Positions 17,405 through 28,073 are shown, numbered from the stretch's first letter. The stretch: 64,000 nt of DNA from JAABRU01 sp041390465 (GCA_041390465.1 JAWKPW010000017.1:1-64000); one strand, 5' to 3'. Notes: generated by a model not told the origin, from the letters alone. Program-made: numbers and translations.

Positions 17405-20400
17405 ATGCACAAACCCCATCTCACTTGGTTCTTAAAAGGTGTCCTGAGTGATGACCGGTCGCCCCGCAATCCAATCGGAGCGGTTTGCCCGGATCGCCAT
17501 TTCCGACCCAGGCACATTACGTGGTCCAGATGCCTTCCGCCTGCTCCCGATCCGCAGAGGGCAAACCGGAGCGGCACTTTTCTTGATTTTCCTACCCGGA
17601 CATCCCCTTGTAAAAACGGTTGTGAAGAAACGGTTTCCGGTGCGGGAGTCTGCCAAAACCGGGGATGTGGAAGATATTGCAGTTCTGGAACTGTCAGCTG
17701 GATGTTCCCCGTTTTCGATGCTGTTCTCAGTGGCCTTGTGCTGTCCGATACGGTTGAGACCGCAGGGTGCGGATGTGCGGTTTTCCCAAAGGTATGGATG
17801 ACGGCGACTCGGCGGGACGGCAGAACCGGTCTCGTGGCAACCGGCCTTGATCCAGATTGATTTTGAGAAAATGTCGTACCGTTACGCCCGGATTCAGCGG
17901 AACCCCGGTATGACACAGCGGAAAAATCCGTGTGCGGCATGATTGTGAGCATCCACAATCAGGACGGGGAAACCTCGCCTATATGGATTCCGGCCATAAC
18001 ACTGATCTGGGCTTTTCCCGGAACTGGACAGCCTCAGCCGACCGCCCAATCCCTACAAAGGACTGGAAGCCTTCCAGGAAAAAGACGCTCCCTTCTTTTT
18101 CGGTCGGGAAAACCGTAATCCGGGAATTTATGAAACAGGTGCAAGAACAGCCTTTCACTGCCGTAACCGGGCAGCTTGTCCGGCAAATCCTCGTCGCTGG
18201 CCGGGTTGATTCCCCAACTCAGAGCTTCGGGAGAATGGATGTGATCCGGATTTCCGGCCCAAAGACGCTCCGTTTTATAACCTGTCCTTATCACTTATCC
18301 CACTGCTGTACAAAGATAAACTGGAGCAACTGGAAAAAATCAGGAACCACGGGAAAACTGCAAAGAGGCAATAACAAGTTGACGGACATCATCCGGTTGA
18401 TTGCCCAGGAACATCCCCAGAAGAAACTTCTCCTTGTCGGCCGACCAGTTTGAGGAACTGTTCACCGCAAATCCGGACAAACTGGTCCAGCACCGGTTTA
18501 TGGACATGCTGACTGAACCGCTTTCCTTCCTCCCGCCTTTTGCCTTCCTCTTTACCATGCGGGCCGATTTCATGAGTCAGGCCGGTATTACAGCCCCTTT
18601 GCCCATGCACCGGATGAATACAAACCCAAGATTCTTCCTCCATGAATGCAGAAGAACTGACCGCAGTATTGAAAAACCCGCGGAAAAATCCGGGCGTAAA
18701 AACCGGAACCCGGCTCCGACCTGGGCCGCATTTTGCAGGATTTGGGAAATGAACCCGGCAACCGTTCCCTGCTGGAATTTGGCCCTGACCCAGTTGTGGG
18801 AAAAACAGCATTTCCGAACCCCGACCCACATGAATCCTAAGTGATGAAACGGCGGGTGAAACAGGCTTTGCCCGCCATGCGGATACGGTGTTTGAGCATT
18901 TCAGCCGTGAAGAAAACAGCGGCTCTGGGCCAGATTTTCATCCAACTCGTGCGTCCCGGCGAAGGCACGGAAGACACCCGCAGGCTCCCAGCACCAGTTC
19001 AGCGATGACAAATGGCATTTCATTAAACGCATGGTTGATGAAAGACTGATTGTGACCGGCAGAAAGGAAGAAAGTGAACAGGAAACCGTTGAAGTGGTGT
19101 ATGAGGCGTTGATCCGAAACTGGAAACCGCTCCGGGAATGGATGAATGAAGATCGGGCGTTTCGGGTTTGGCAGAATAATTTGCGGTTGGCTATTGAGGA
19201 TTGGGAAAAAATCAAGGAGAGATGACGGAGCGTTATTGCGGGGCGTTCGTTTGACGGACGCGGAGGATAAACTTCGGGAGCGGGGGAGACGAACTTAAAA
19301 AGGATGAAATTGCTTTATTCAAATCCCTGATAGATATTCGGGAAAAAGAGGAAAGAATAAAAGAACGAGAACGGCAGGAAAAAGAAAATCTGCAAAAGAA
19401 TATCCGAAGAATCGCCTGTCGCTTCATCATTCTACCGATGACTATGGGCGGTTGGCTAGGCGAGAAATACCCGAAAGAAATTTCGGTACAAAGCCTTGTT
19501 GAAACAGCGTCCGCAAAAGATTTAGCGAACAAAAAAGAAAAAGAAGTGACTCCAGAACTATATTCAAGTCCGACATAATATTGAGGGGGATTAATTTATT
19601 GCGGAAAGGCTCAGCAGGAATTTGAAAATCATAATGTCAACGAATCCGTATTATACGCTCTTTACGGTCTTGCAAATTTAGATCTCGCACAATCCTCAGG
19701 AACCGAAAGGAGGAGTTATTTGGAATTATTCTTGGCTATTCTGGGCCATACCCCGTTTGTTCTCGGCAAATTCTTTTTCCCGCTCATCATGATGGACCCG
19801 TTTTCAGTGTTAAATTTTCGCCCGATGGAAAAATGCTGGCCTCCGGTTCTTTGACAGTACCATCCGTCTAGGATATTGAAACCGGGAGAGAAAAAGCTAG
19901 TTAGAAGGGCATACCGGCAATATATTTTCCGGTTAGTTTTTCACCGGATGGAAAACCTTTAGCTTCCGGCCTAAAGATATTACGCCCGACTCGATATAGA
20001 ATCAGGTAAAGAAAAGGTTGTACTGAATGGTAATACAGATTATATTTTTCATGTTTGTTATTCTCCTGATGGAAAGATGTTGGCATCTGTCTCAGAGGAC
20101 TATTCTGTTCGTTTATGGGATGTGGAACGGAAAAGAAAAAGCAGTTTTTTCAGGCCTATGTCCCCGCTTATTGTGTGGCTTTTTTCCTGACGGAAAACAT
20201 TGGCTCTCCGGTCCATGGGACAATACAATTTACTTATGGAATATAACAAATGGCAGGAATGAAAAAATTCTGCAGTAGCATACATCTTCTGTTCTGACTT
20301 TGGATTTTTCCTTGACGGAAAAAATTAGTTTCAGGCCCAGATGATAAAACTATCCGTATCTGGGATATGGAAACAGGTGTGAGGAAAATGCTTTACTTTC

Positions 20401-22935
20401 CGACATACAGATTCGGTAGAGAGTGTAAGTTTTTCCCAGACGGCAATATCCCGGGCTTGCGGTCCGATGACCGCACAATCCGATTGTGGGATATTCAAAC
20501 AGGAAAAATAAAAAATGTGTCAGCTTTCGGTCATATCTATCCCGTATTGACTGTCGCTTTTTCACCGAATGGTAAGATATTGGCTCCGGCGCATGGGACA
20601 ATACAATTTTGTTTATGGAATTTGGAAACAGGGCGAAAAAATAAATGGATTTCAAATCATACGGATTCCATAAAAAGTTTGACCATCTCTTCTGACAACA
20701 GGATAGATTGCTCCTCCTGGTTCATCTGATGAACTATTCGTATTTGGATGTGCTTAGACCGGAAAAGTAGTTCATAAACTAAACGGGTATATATGAATGA
20801 TGTTGTCAGTATGAGTTTTCACCTGACAACAAGATACTTGCTCAACAGGCGGATATTCCTATTCTCCATATGTATCTAATTTATCGGAAGATAGTCCGAG
20901 TTCGTATCCATAATATTAAAATTAAAAATGAAACAGAGAAGACTATACTTATGGAATCCTGAAACAGGAAAGAAGGAAATGTGCCTCTGGACATACGGAT
21001 GGTATAGAAAGTATATCTTTTTCAATTAAAAGTGCACTCACAATGGCATCAGATCATATGATAAGACTATCCATTTATGTGATGTGAAAAACAGGAAAAG
21101 AACAATCTGTACTTATCAATATAGAAGAATATATTAATAGTATAAATTTTTCAGCAGATGGAAAATTTCAGTTCTGAGTTCAGGATAGGACAATCCGGTT
21201 GTGGGATATTGAAAAAGGTCAGAAAGAAAACTTGGAGCGATTATCAATCTCTTGTTAATAGTGTGATTATTTCTCCCAGATTTTGGCAAGACATTAGCTT
21301 CGGTTCTGTCTGATAATACGATCCGACTTTGGGAGATGGAAACGGGTAAAGAAGAGCAGTTTTCACTGGTCATACCAGTTATGTAGAAAATGTAAATTTT
21401 TCCTCCAGATGGTAAAACCCTCTGGTTTCGGACGATGACAATACACCCGGTTGTGGATTGTCGAGAAAAGAAAACTTAAATGCTGTAATCAATGGACATA
21501 TTTCCAGAGTAAACGAAGTGATTATTTCTCCGGGACGGTAAATTATTGATTTCAGGACTGATACCAGAACCATGCGTATATGGAATTTGGAAACAGGAAA
21601 TAAAAGAGGAGAACTTATTGGGCATGAGGGTACTGTTTACAGCGTAAATTTTTTCTCCTCCGGATAGCAAGTAATAATTTCAGGTTCACAGGATAAACAC
21701 ATATATCTGTGGGATATAGAAACAGGTAAAATAATAAATGAATTCAAAGGGGATAATGATGAAACAATAAACGTATCTTTTTCCCCGAATGGTAAATTAT
21801 TGGTATCAACCTTTGTCCCTGGAAAAAACTGGTCCGATTATGGAAGTTGCAAGCGGAAAGGAAAAGCTCGACTGATTGGAAATAATGATTTTTTTAGAAA
21901 GCCTGTTTTTCCTGACAGTAAAATTTTGGCTTCTACAACCGATAAATATATCCGACTTTGGGATGTGGAAAATCTTTTCAGCAAATCTTTTGCAGAAATT
22001 GTTCAGCCGACAATATTATTCATCTTTGGAATGCCGCGTCAGGGAAAGAAGCAATGCGTTTAGATGGGCATAAATCTATTGTCATTGCTTAGGTGTTTTC
22101 AGCAGACGGAAAATTTTCTGCTCCTTGCGGAGCAGATGACAGTGCTATCCGTTTGTGATGCAAAAATGGAAGACAAAAAGCATTACTTTCCGGGCATACT
22201 GAAGCATATACAATGTGTTTCTCACAGGATAAAAAAATCTTGGTTTCAGGCTCAATTGATAATACTATTCGTATTTGGGATGTGGAAACGGAAAAAGAAA
22301 AAATTTCAGATTACCGGGGATGGGGATATGTTTTCTGCTTTTAGTGTGAGTTTATCGCCGATGGAAAAAACTCCGCTTTCGGTCATATGACAAGACCATC
22401 CGTCTGTGGGATAAGTGGAAACGGAAAAGAAAAGGCAGTTAACCGGGCATACGGATGTTGTTTGGAGTGTGAATTTTTCGCCGATGGAAACCCTGGCTTC
22501 GGGGTCAACTGACAAGACCATCCGTCTGTGGGAGTTATCATTTTTTTTATGAGGTAAGGGACAGGCAGGTGAGTGAAGAAGAACTGAAAGAAGCTGAACA
22601 GATGTATAATCTGAAACTGGTGAATCTGGAATTACAGTCCATTAAACCGAACGAACCTTACGGAGTTAAAACCAACCACCCAAATGGGCCCAAAACCCAT
22701 CCCTTCCATTGGCTTTCCAAAGCCAAAAGCGGCGACTCCGAAGCAATGGTCGAACTCGGCATCATCTATGACCGACAATGAAGTGGAAAAAGCCTATCAC
22801 TGGTACAGCAAAGCCATCAAAGCCGGAAGCAAACGGCAGAAGAACGGATGAAAATCTTCTCTGGCAGTGGTTGACACTGCATAAAGAAGAATTTTCGAGG
22901 CGTATGGGAAATATTGTCTGAAACTCCTGAGGATT
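17405..22935 (+). pseudogene. Relic of a trypsin-like protease / nSTAND1 / WD40 / Sel1 conflict protein
   Basis: More than 5 kb of recognisable but broken protein in all three forward frames. In order: protease-like N-domain (ERFARIAISDP, VKTVVKKRFPVRES, GDVEDIAVLEL, CGMIVSIHNQDGE; near 17450-17980); nSTAND1 entry PNPYKGLEAFQEKDAPFFFG (about 18035-18105); KDKLEQLEKIRNHGK; LLVADQFEELFTANPDKL; AFLFTMRADFMSQ; EVVYEALIRNWKPLREWM (19095-19140); coiled coil EKEERIKERERQEKENLQ; then WD40 repeats (FSPDGKMLASGS at about 19810 and many degraded ones to 22540); and a tail PKTHPFHWLSKAKSGDSEAM. Nearly every WD repeat has its own frameshift, and this part is clearly more AT-rich than the intact paralogue at 32004-36065. 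A tumEA pair sits between it and its likely partner gene Trypco1. Confidence 0.85.
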
Positions 22936-23460
22936 GTCTGAACCCTGATTCAGGATTGAAGGATTGAAGGATTAAAAAAATCAAATAAGTGATGGTGAGG
23001 AACCCCGTCATACCGGGCGAAAGCCGGTATCCAGAACTGTTTGATATTGCATAATTTATGCCTGCATCAGAATGACGGGAAAGGGAACCTTTCCGGAAAT
23101 ATTTCCGGCAACAACCTGTATAGGTAAATGTTTAATATTACTGATTCCCGGCTTTCGCCGAATGACGGTGAAAAGGGCGGTGTAACATCAGTCAGATAAT
23201 TGAAAAGTTACCAATAATTGTCTGAATCATGAAATCCCTTAATCAGGTTAATCAGGGTTCAGACAGATGAACCATGACGGGGGATTGTCTGAACCCTGAT
23301 TCACATGATTGCAGGATTGAAGGATTAAAAAAATCAGATAATTGAAAAGTTACCAATGCGGTCTTAATCATGATAATCCGTTAATCAGGTTAATCAAGGT
23401 TCAGACAAAGGTGAATCACGGTCAGACAGACAATAGTGAATCCGGGTTCAGACAATAGAT
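22936..23460. repeat. GTCTGAACC palindrome family, cluster 1
   Basis: Units such as TTGTCTGAACCCTGATTCA.GGATTGAAGGATTAAAAAAATC face inverted ends AATCAGGTTAATCAGGGTTCAGAC (23250-23270, 23385-23405, 23440-23455). Roughly 100-base imperfect palindromes repeated back to back, just downstream of the relic's stop region and before the GxxExxY gene. Confidence 0.7.
23008..23172. repeat. CGTCATaCCGGGCGAAAGCCGG element
   Basis: Left arm CGTCATACCGGGCGAAAGCCGG, right arm GATTCCCGGCTTTCGCCGAATGACGG, about 165 bases apart with AT-rich filling. Related copies at 26647-26715, 27788-27857, 48402-48465 and 56155-56190. Repeats of this sequence type are widespread in bacteria. Confidence 0.65.
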
Positions 23461-23480
23461 AACCGAAAGGACTGTAAATC

Positions 23481-23909
23481 ATGAAATATGACGATATTAC
23501 AGGAAAAATAATCCGCTGTGCCATGACAGTTCATTCAACTCTTGGCAACGGATTTCAGGAAGTCATCTATCAACGGGCCTTAGCTATTGAAATGAAACTC
23601 AACAATCTGCAATTTGAACGGGAAAAAGAACTGCCCGTATATTACCGAAATCAGGAAATCGGCTCCCGCAGAGCTGATTTTTTTGTGGAAAACTGCATCA
23701 TGGTGGAACTGAAAGCCCTGCTCAAATTGGAAGAGGCGCATTTGGCACAGGCAAAAAATTATCTGGAAGCCTTTCAAATGGAAGTCGGTCTGCTGATCAA
23801 TTTCGGTGCGAAAAGTCTGGAGTTCAAAAGAGTACATAATAACAAAATATTAAATCAAAACATTTCAAAAACGGAACAACACAGTCATGCTAATCCCTTA
23901 ATCAGGTGA
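23481..23909 (+). CDS. GxxExxY protein
   Basis: 142 residues with the naming motif GNGFQEVIYQRALAIE, then PVYYRNQEIGSRRADFFVE and MVELKALLKLEEAHLAQAKN, an order (GxxExxY, R-x-D-F, E-x-K) that places the family in the PD-(D/E)XK nuclease-like fold. Such genes are extremely common in repeat-rich genomes and their function is not established. The last 20 residues run into the flanking repeat. A frameshifted second copy lies at 54569-55016. Confidence 0.8.
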   Translation: MKYDDITGKIIRCAMTVHSTLGNGFQEVIYQRALAIEMKLNNLQFEREKELPVYYRNQEIGSRRADFFVENCIMVELKALLKLEEAHLAQAKNYLEAFQMEVGLLINFGAKSLEFKRVHNNKILNQNISKTEQHSHANPLIR

Positions 23910-24023
23910 ATCAAGGTTCAGACATTGGCTGACACTGCACAAAGAGGAATACCCGGAAGCGTTGTCTGAATCCGGATTAACAGGATTAAGGGATTGACTG
24001 GACGATTTTAACCGGAGGGCAAA

Positions 24024-24294
24024 ATGAAAACTGTTGCAATCAACATCCCGGAAGATTTGCTGTTTTCCATAAAAATTCCCAGGCAGCAATGGGAAACAGG
24101 TCTGAAAAAAAGAACTTGCGCTTCAGCTTTACCGTGAAGGCTTTATTTCATTTGCCAATGCCCGCAGACTGGCCGGAATGGAAAAAGTTGAATTTCATTA
24201 TCTGCTGGGTGAACGGGGAATCCACCGGCAGTATGATGTGGATGATTATGAAAAAGATTTGGAAAATCTTGCTAAATGGAGAAGCAGTGAATGA
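24024..24294 (+). pseudogene. UPF0175-family antitoxin, one-base frameshift
   Basis: Starts MKTVAINIPEDLLFSIKI behind GGAGGGCAAA and continues, after a shift at the A7 run near 24107, as ELALQLYREGFISFANARRL, AGMEKVEFHYLLGERGI ending at TGA 24292-24294. Removing one A from the run restores the complete UPF0175 protein. The end overlaps the toxin gene by ATGA. Confidence 0.8.
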
Positions 24295-24774
24295 TTATCT
24301 CCAATTCAACCCCGCTTATCAATTTTTCAGCCATTGACCGCCTGGATATTTTAGAAAGACTTTTTGGAAAAAATCTGCATTCCGCCCGCTGTTAAAAATG
24401 AACTGTTTATAAAAGGCTGGCATTATCCAAGTGCGGTACAGCTTCGAAAAGCCCGGTTCCTTGAAATTGCCGAACTGAAAAACAGGATGCTTGCGGATGC
24501 TTTTACAAAAGAGCTGGATGAAGGGGAGTCTCAAGTTATTGCTCTTGCATTGGAAACGAATCCCGGACTGATTCTTTTGGATGAAATCACAGTCAGAATG
24601 ACTGCTGAATCATATCAAATTCCATTCACAGGTTCAATCGGATGCCTTGTTGAAGCAAAAAGAAACAGAATTATTTCTGAAATCAGACCGCTTTTGGATG
24701 AAATGCGGATAAAAGCCGGATTTTGGATAAATCCGAAATTATATCAGAAAATTCTTCACGATAATAATGAGTGA
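24291..24774 (+). pseudogene. DUF3368 PIN-like toxin, one-base frameshift
   Basis: ATG 24291 gives MIISNSTPLINFSAIDRLDI, the PIN-domain start of DUF3368 toxins (here NST in place of the usual D-x-S). The frame breaks near an A6 run at about 24370; the rest (ICIPPAVKNELFIKG, ELDEGESQVIALALE, LILLDEITVR, GSIGCLVEAKRN) runs open to 24774. The toxin is inactive unless the extra A is a sequencing error. Usual partner is the UPF0175 protein just upstream. Confidence 0.8.
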
Positions 24775-25020
24775 ACTATCAGGCCGGAAGCGTATGGGAA
24801 ATATGGTCTGAACCCTGATTCACATGATTACAGGATTAAAGGATTTACCATTATTTTTCAGGTACATTTATATGAACTGTGATTAAAATGATTTCTGTGA
24901 TTATCTTTGATTAATTCATCGCAATCATTTGAATCTCATAAATCACAGTTCAGGACAGCATTTGTCCGAACCATAATTCATAGGGGGAAGGATTGATTTG
25001 GAAAAATATATAATGAGGAA
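24775..25020. repeat. nSTAND tail scrap plus GTCTGAACC palindrome, cluster 2
   Basis: 24781-24806 reads GGAAGCGTATGGGAAATAT, matching the 3' end of the gene at 32004-36065, followed by GGTCTGAACCCTGATTCACATGATTACAGG and inverted CATAAATCACAGTTCAGGACA (24938-24958). Confidence 0.65.
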
Positions 25021-25023
25021 TAA

Positions 25024-25278
25024 ATGAATTCAAAGCATCGAAAAACACTGAAAGCCATCTTTGAAAACCCCGTGAGAGCAAATATCCCCTGGCGTGATAT
25101 AGAATCCATGCTGTTATCTCTCGGAGCATTGATTGAAGAGGCTGAAGGATCACGAGTGGGAATATTGTTAAACGATGTTGCGGCAGTCTTTCACCGTCCG
25201 CATCCGCAGAAGGAAACAGATAAGGGTGCAGTCAAATCAATGCGCCGTTTCCTTTCAGAAGCAGGAGTAAAACCATGA
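25024..25278 (+). CDS. hicA: HicA-type toxin
   Basis: 84 residues: KHRKTLKAIFENPVRANIPW, LLSLGALIEEAEGSRVGI, AVFHRPHPQKETDKGAVKSM. Double-stranded-RNA-binding-fold mRNA interferase. The catalytic His of the typical G-S-H motif is represented by GSRVG, with the later FHRPHP retained, so activity is uncertain. Overlaps hicB by 4 bases. Confidence 0.85.
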   Translation: MNSKHRKTLKAIFENPVRANIPWRDIESMLLSLGALIEEAEGSRVGILLNDVAAVFHRPHPQKETDKGAVKSMRRFLSEAGVKP

Positions 25279-25595
25279 TGGAATACAAAGGATATATCGC
25301 TTATGTGGAATTTGATGATGAATCCGAAATCTTTCACGGTGAGGTCATCAACACACGGGATGTCATTACATTTCAGGGCAAATCCGTGTCTGAAATTAAG
25401 CAGGAATTTCATAAATCAGTTGATGTTTATACAGATTTCTGCAAACGGCATGGAAAAGAACCGGACAAACCTTTTTCCGGAAAAATCTCTCTGCGGCTGT
25501 CTCCGGATTTGCATCGAAAAGTTTATGCCGCGGCAAAACGCTCCGGACGGAGTCTCAATCAATGGCTTGCCTCTCAGATTGAGCAGATGGTATAA
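25275..25595 (+). CDS. hicB: HicB-type antitoxin
   Basis: 106 residues. N-terminal partial RNase H-like fold (YKGYIAYVEFDDESEIFHGE) and C-terminal ribbon-helix-helix (SGKISLRLSPDLHRKVYAAA, GRSLNQWLASQIEQ). Binds HicA and represses the operon. A decayed partial copy is at 27384-27650. Confidence 0.9.
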   Translation: MMEYKGYIAYVEFDDESEIFHGEVINTRDVITFQGKSVSEIKQEFHKSVDVYTDFCKRHGKEPDKPFSGKISLRLSPDLHRKVYAAAKRSGRSLNQWLASQIEQMV

Positions 25596-25639
25596 ATACC
25601 TTCGTTTGCCTTTTACCAAAACTGAGGACAGGAAGCCAC

Positions 25640-25930
25640 TGGTTAAAAAGGATGAAAATATTCAGACAATGGCTCACCATGCACAAAGACCAATACCCGA
25701 AGGCGCTGTCTGAACCATGATTCACATGATTAAAGGATTTACCATGATTTTTCAGGCACATTTGTTTGAACTGAGATTCAGGTGATTTCCGTGATGAACA
25801 TGATGACAGCAATCACGGTAATCATCATAATCATATAAATCACAGTTTGGAACAGAGACGATATGCATAACAAATTATAATAAAATAAAAATATTATATC
25901 GTATTCCTGAGAACTGAAAAATAAAAAACA
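25640..25930. repeat. nSTAND tail scrap plus GTCTGAACC palindrome, cluster 3
   Basis: 25651-25712 would encode MKIFRQWLTMHKDQYPKAL if read in frame, nearly the end of the 32004-36065 protein. Then GTCTGAACCATGATTCACATGATTAAAGG and inverted end AATCACAGTTTGGAACAG. AT-rich sequence to 25930 holds the promoter of the next pair. Confidence 0.65.
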
Positions 25931-25942
25931 TGGAGTTGTGTT

Positions 25943-26176
25943 ATGGAAACGTTGACAAAAAAAACCACAGTTTATCTGGCTCAAAACCTGCACAGTGCTT
26001 TGCTCCTGAAATCTGCGGAAACATCACGTTCTGTATCTGCCCTGATCAATGAAGCTGTCCGTCTTTTGCTTGCGGAAGAAGCCGAAGATCTTGCGGCATT
26101 TGAGGAACGTGCTGATGAACCTCTGATTCCCTTTGAAAATGTGCTGAAAGAACTCAGACAGAATGGCCGAATATAA
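25943..26176 (+). CDS. RHH-type antitoxin (RelB/CopG-like)
   Basis: 77 residues: TTVYLAQNLHSALLLKSAET and SRSVSALINEAVRLLLAEEA form a ribbon-helix-helix; acidic tail follows. Overlaps the toxin gene by 14 bases. Confidence 0.8.
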   Translation: METLTKKTTVYLAQNLHSALLLKSAETSRSVSALINEAVRLLLAEEAEDLAAFEERADEPLIPFENVLKELRQNGRI

Positions 26177-26429
26177 AATATTTTTCAAACATTCAGCCGC
26201 AAAAGACTTGGATTCGATCCCAAAGAACGATCTCAGACGCATTGTGAAACGGATCGCATCTCTGGCCCACAATCCCCGGCCAAAGGGTCATGAGAAACTG
26301 GCAGGTCATGAACGGTACAGAATCAGACAGGGGAATTATCGGATTATCTATTCCATACAGGATCAGGAACTCAGTGTATGGATCGTCAAAATCGGACACA
26401 GGCGTGATGTGTATCGAAATCTGCACTGA
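26163..26429 (+). CDS. RelE/ParE-family toxin
   Basis: 88 residues: YKIFFKHSAAKDLDSIPKND, IASLAHNPRPKGHEKLAGHE, RYRIRQGNYRIIYSIQD, VWIVKIGHRRDVYRN. The YRIRxGxYRIIY core and GHRRDVYR end identify a RelE-type ribosome-dependent mRNA interferase. Confidence 0.9.
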   Translation: MAEYKIFFKHSAAKDLDSIPKNDLRRIVKRIASLAHNPRPKGHEKLAGHERYRIRQGNYRIIYSIQDQELSVWIVKIGHRRDVYRNLH

Positions 26430-26784
26430 ATTTGTCTGAACCTAGATTTACAGGATTAAAGGATTTACCATGATTTTTCAGGTACATTTGTCTGAACTGT
26501 GATTCAAACGATTTCTGTGATTGGCATGATGCGGGTAATCATCATAATCACATAAATCACAGTTCAGGACGGTGATTGTCCTGAACTGTGATTTATGTGA
26601 TTTTCGTGATTATCTTTGATGAATCGGTAAAAAGTCAAAAGAACCGTCATTCCGGCGAAAGCCGGAATCCAGAATATGCCGAAAATACTGGGTTCCTGCT
26701 TTCGACGGAACGACGAAAAAATTGAAATTCCGATTTTTTACAGATTCATCATCTTTGATTAATCTTTAATAATGAGGTGACAAT
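26430..26784. repeat. GTCTGAACC and CGTCATTCC repeats, cluster 4
   Basis: 26434-26600 is a near-palindrome from TTGTCTGAACCTAGATTTACAGGATTAAAGG to CATAAATCACAGTTCAGGACGG. 26647-26715 is a compact CGTCATTCCGGCGAAAGCCGG / CTTTCGACGGAACGACG element. A short AT-rich leader follows. Confidence 0.65.
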
Positions 26785-27018
26785 ATGCAGAATATTCAAA
26801 TATTCTTCGATGACCGGCTTCTTCAGGAAATAGACCGTGTTGTCTCTGCAACACATATGAGCCGTTCCGAAATTATCATGAATGCGGTCAGTCGTTGGCT
26901 CAAAGAAAAAGAAAGCGAAAGGCTTGAAAGGGAGTGGATCGAAAAACTCAGACAAGTCCCGGACAATCAGGAGGATGCAGAAAAATGGATCAATGTCCAG
27001 TCATGGAGTGAAGAATGA
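26785..27018 (+). CDS. RHH-type antitoxin (MazE/CopG-like)
   Basis: 77 residues: IQIFFDDRLLQEIDRVVSA, MSRSEIIMNAVSRWLKEKE. Ribbon-helix-helix start with charged helical tail that should bind the MazF groove. Overlaps the next gene by 4 bases. Confidence 0.85.
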   Translation: MQNIQIFFDDRLLQEIDRVVSATHMSRSEIIMNAVSRWLKEKESERLEREWIEKLRQVPDNQEDAEKWINVQSWSEE

Positions 27019-27338
27019 ACCGGGGGGATATATGGCTTGCCGAGTTGGGCGGAAAAATCGGTACCAGACCGGTTGTTATTCTGACAAGGCAGAATGTGCT
27101 GCCATATCTCAACAAAGTTACGGTAGCTGAGATAACCACACAGGGTAAGGGTTATCCGACTGAAGTATTTATTGAAGACCGTGCAAATCTTCCAAAACAG
27201 TCATTTATTCAGACCGATAATATTCATACCTTACCCAAACATATCCTGAAAAAATACATCGGAACATTGGATTCTGTGATTATGAAAGAAGTATCCGTAA
27301 AGGTGATCTTTGCATTGGAACTTGAAAGTTATGACTAA
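27015..27338 (+). CDS. MazF/PemK-type mRNA interferase
   Basis: 107 residues: MNRGDIWLAELGGKIGTRPV, VVILTRQNVLPYLNKVTVAE, NLPKQSFIQTDNIHTLPK, IGTLDSVIMKEVSVKV. The RGDIW start, RPVVIL strand and the Q-T-D/N segment are those of sequence-specific MazF endoribonucleases. Confidence 0.9.
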   Translation: MNRGDIWLAELGGKIGTRPVVILTRQNVLPYLNKVTVAEITTQGKGYPTEVFIEDRANLPKQSFIQTDNIHTLPKHILKKYIGTLDSVIMKEVSVKVIFALELESYD

Positions 27339-27383
27339 AATGAGATGAGAACTGCATAACTTTTTCAAACAGAGGAATCGCAT

Positions 27384-27660
27384 ATGAAAACAGTCAAATC
27401 CATTCGCCGTTTCCTTATTTCTGCAAACGGCATGGAAAAGAACCGGACAAACCTTTTTCCGGAAAAATCTCTCTGCGCCTGTCCCCGGATTTGCACCGGA
27501 AAGTTTATGCGGCTGCAAAACGCTCCGGCAGAAGCATCAATCAATGGCTTGCCTCTCAGACAGAGCAGATGGTACAGTCTTCAAAACCGGAGACAAGAGG
27601 CAAAAGAACGCATGAAAATCTTCAGACAATGCCTCTCCCATCACAAAGAATGAATACCCG
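27384..27660 (+). pseudogene. Decayed HicA-HicB fusion scrap with nSTAND tail
   Basis: MKTVKSIRRFLI resembles the end of HicA; then, in another frame, FCKRHGKEPDKPFSGKISLR and YAAAKRSGRSINQWLASQTE match HicB at 25275-25595 almost residue for residue; then KERMKIFRQCLSHHKE from the nSTAND gene tail. It looks like a deletion derivative of a hicAB copy. Confidence 0.75.
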
Positions 27661-28073
27661 AGGCGCTGTCTGAACCATGATCTACCTGATTACAGGATGA
27701 AAGGATTTACAGGCTTTTCGTGATTATTTTTATGGAAAATTATTGTTGTAAAAAAAAAATTACAATCATTCCGAATTAGAAAAAATCACTGCGGCGAAAG
27801 CCGGAGTCCGCAACTGCCGGAAAACACTGGATTCCGGCTTGCCGGAATGATGGTGATGTGAATTGCGCACATTTACCGGTTCATCATCTTTTAACAGATG
27901 GTGTTGGGTTACGCCGATTAACCTGACCTGCTCACCCAAATCGTGGTAATCATCATAGTAACCGAAATCACAGTTCAGACAGCCAAAAAAACGGCATCAA
28001 AAGACTCAGATCCGAAGGAGGAAAAGTTGATGCTGCACAAAGAACACCCGAAGGCAGAAGGGAGGATAGCGCA
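27661..28073. repeat. Repeats before the cyclase gene, cluster 5
   Basis: 27669-27715 GTCTGAACC unit, 27788-27857 GGCGAAAGCCGGAGTCC..GGATTCCGGCTTGCCGGAATGA element, 27940-27985 inverted end AATCACAGTTCAGACAGCC, then ATGCTGCACAAAGAACACCCGAAGG (28030-28055), another piece of the nSTAND tail. No gene. Confidence 0.6.

Noticed and set aside
23008..27857. Insertion sequences
   Set aside because: Only short palindromic elements were seen; no transposase, resolvase or integrase fragment was recognised anywhere in the window.
22936..28073. CRISPR array
   Set aside because: The repeats are palindromic, variable in length and spacing, and separated by TA genes rather than short spacers; no cas gene is present.
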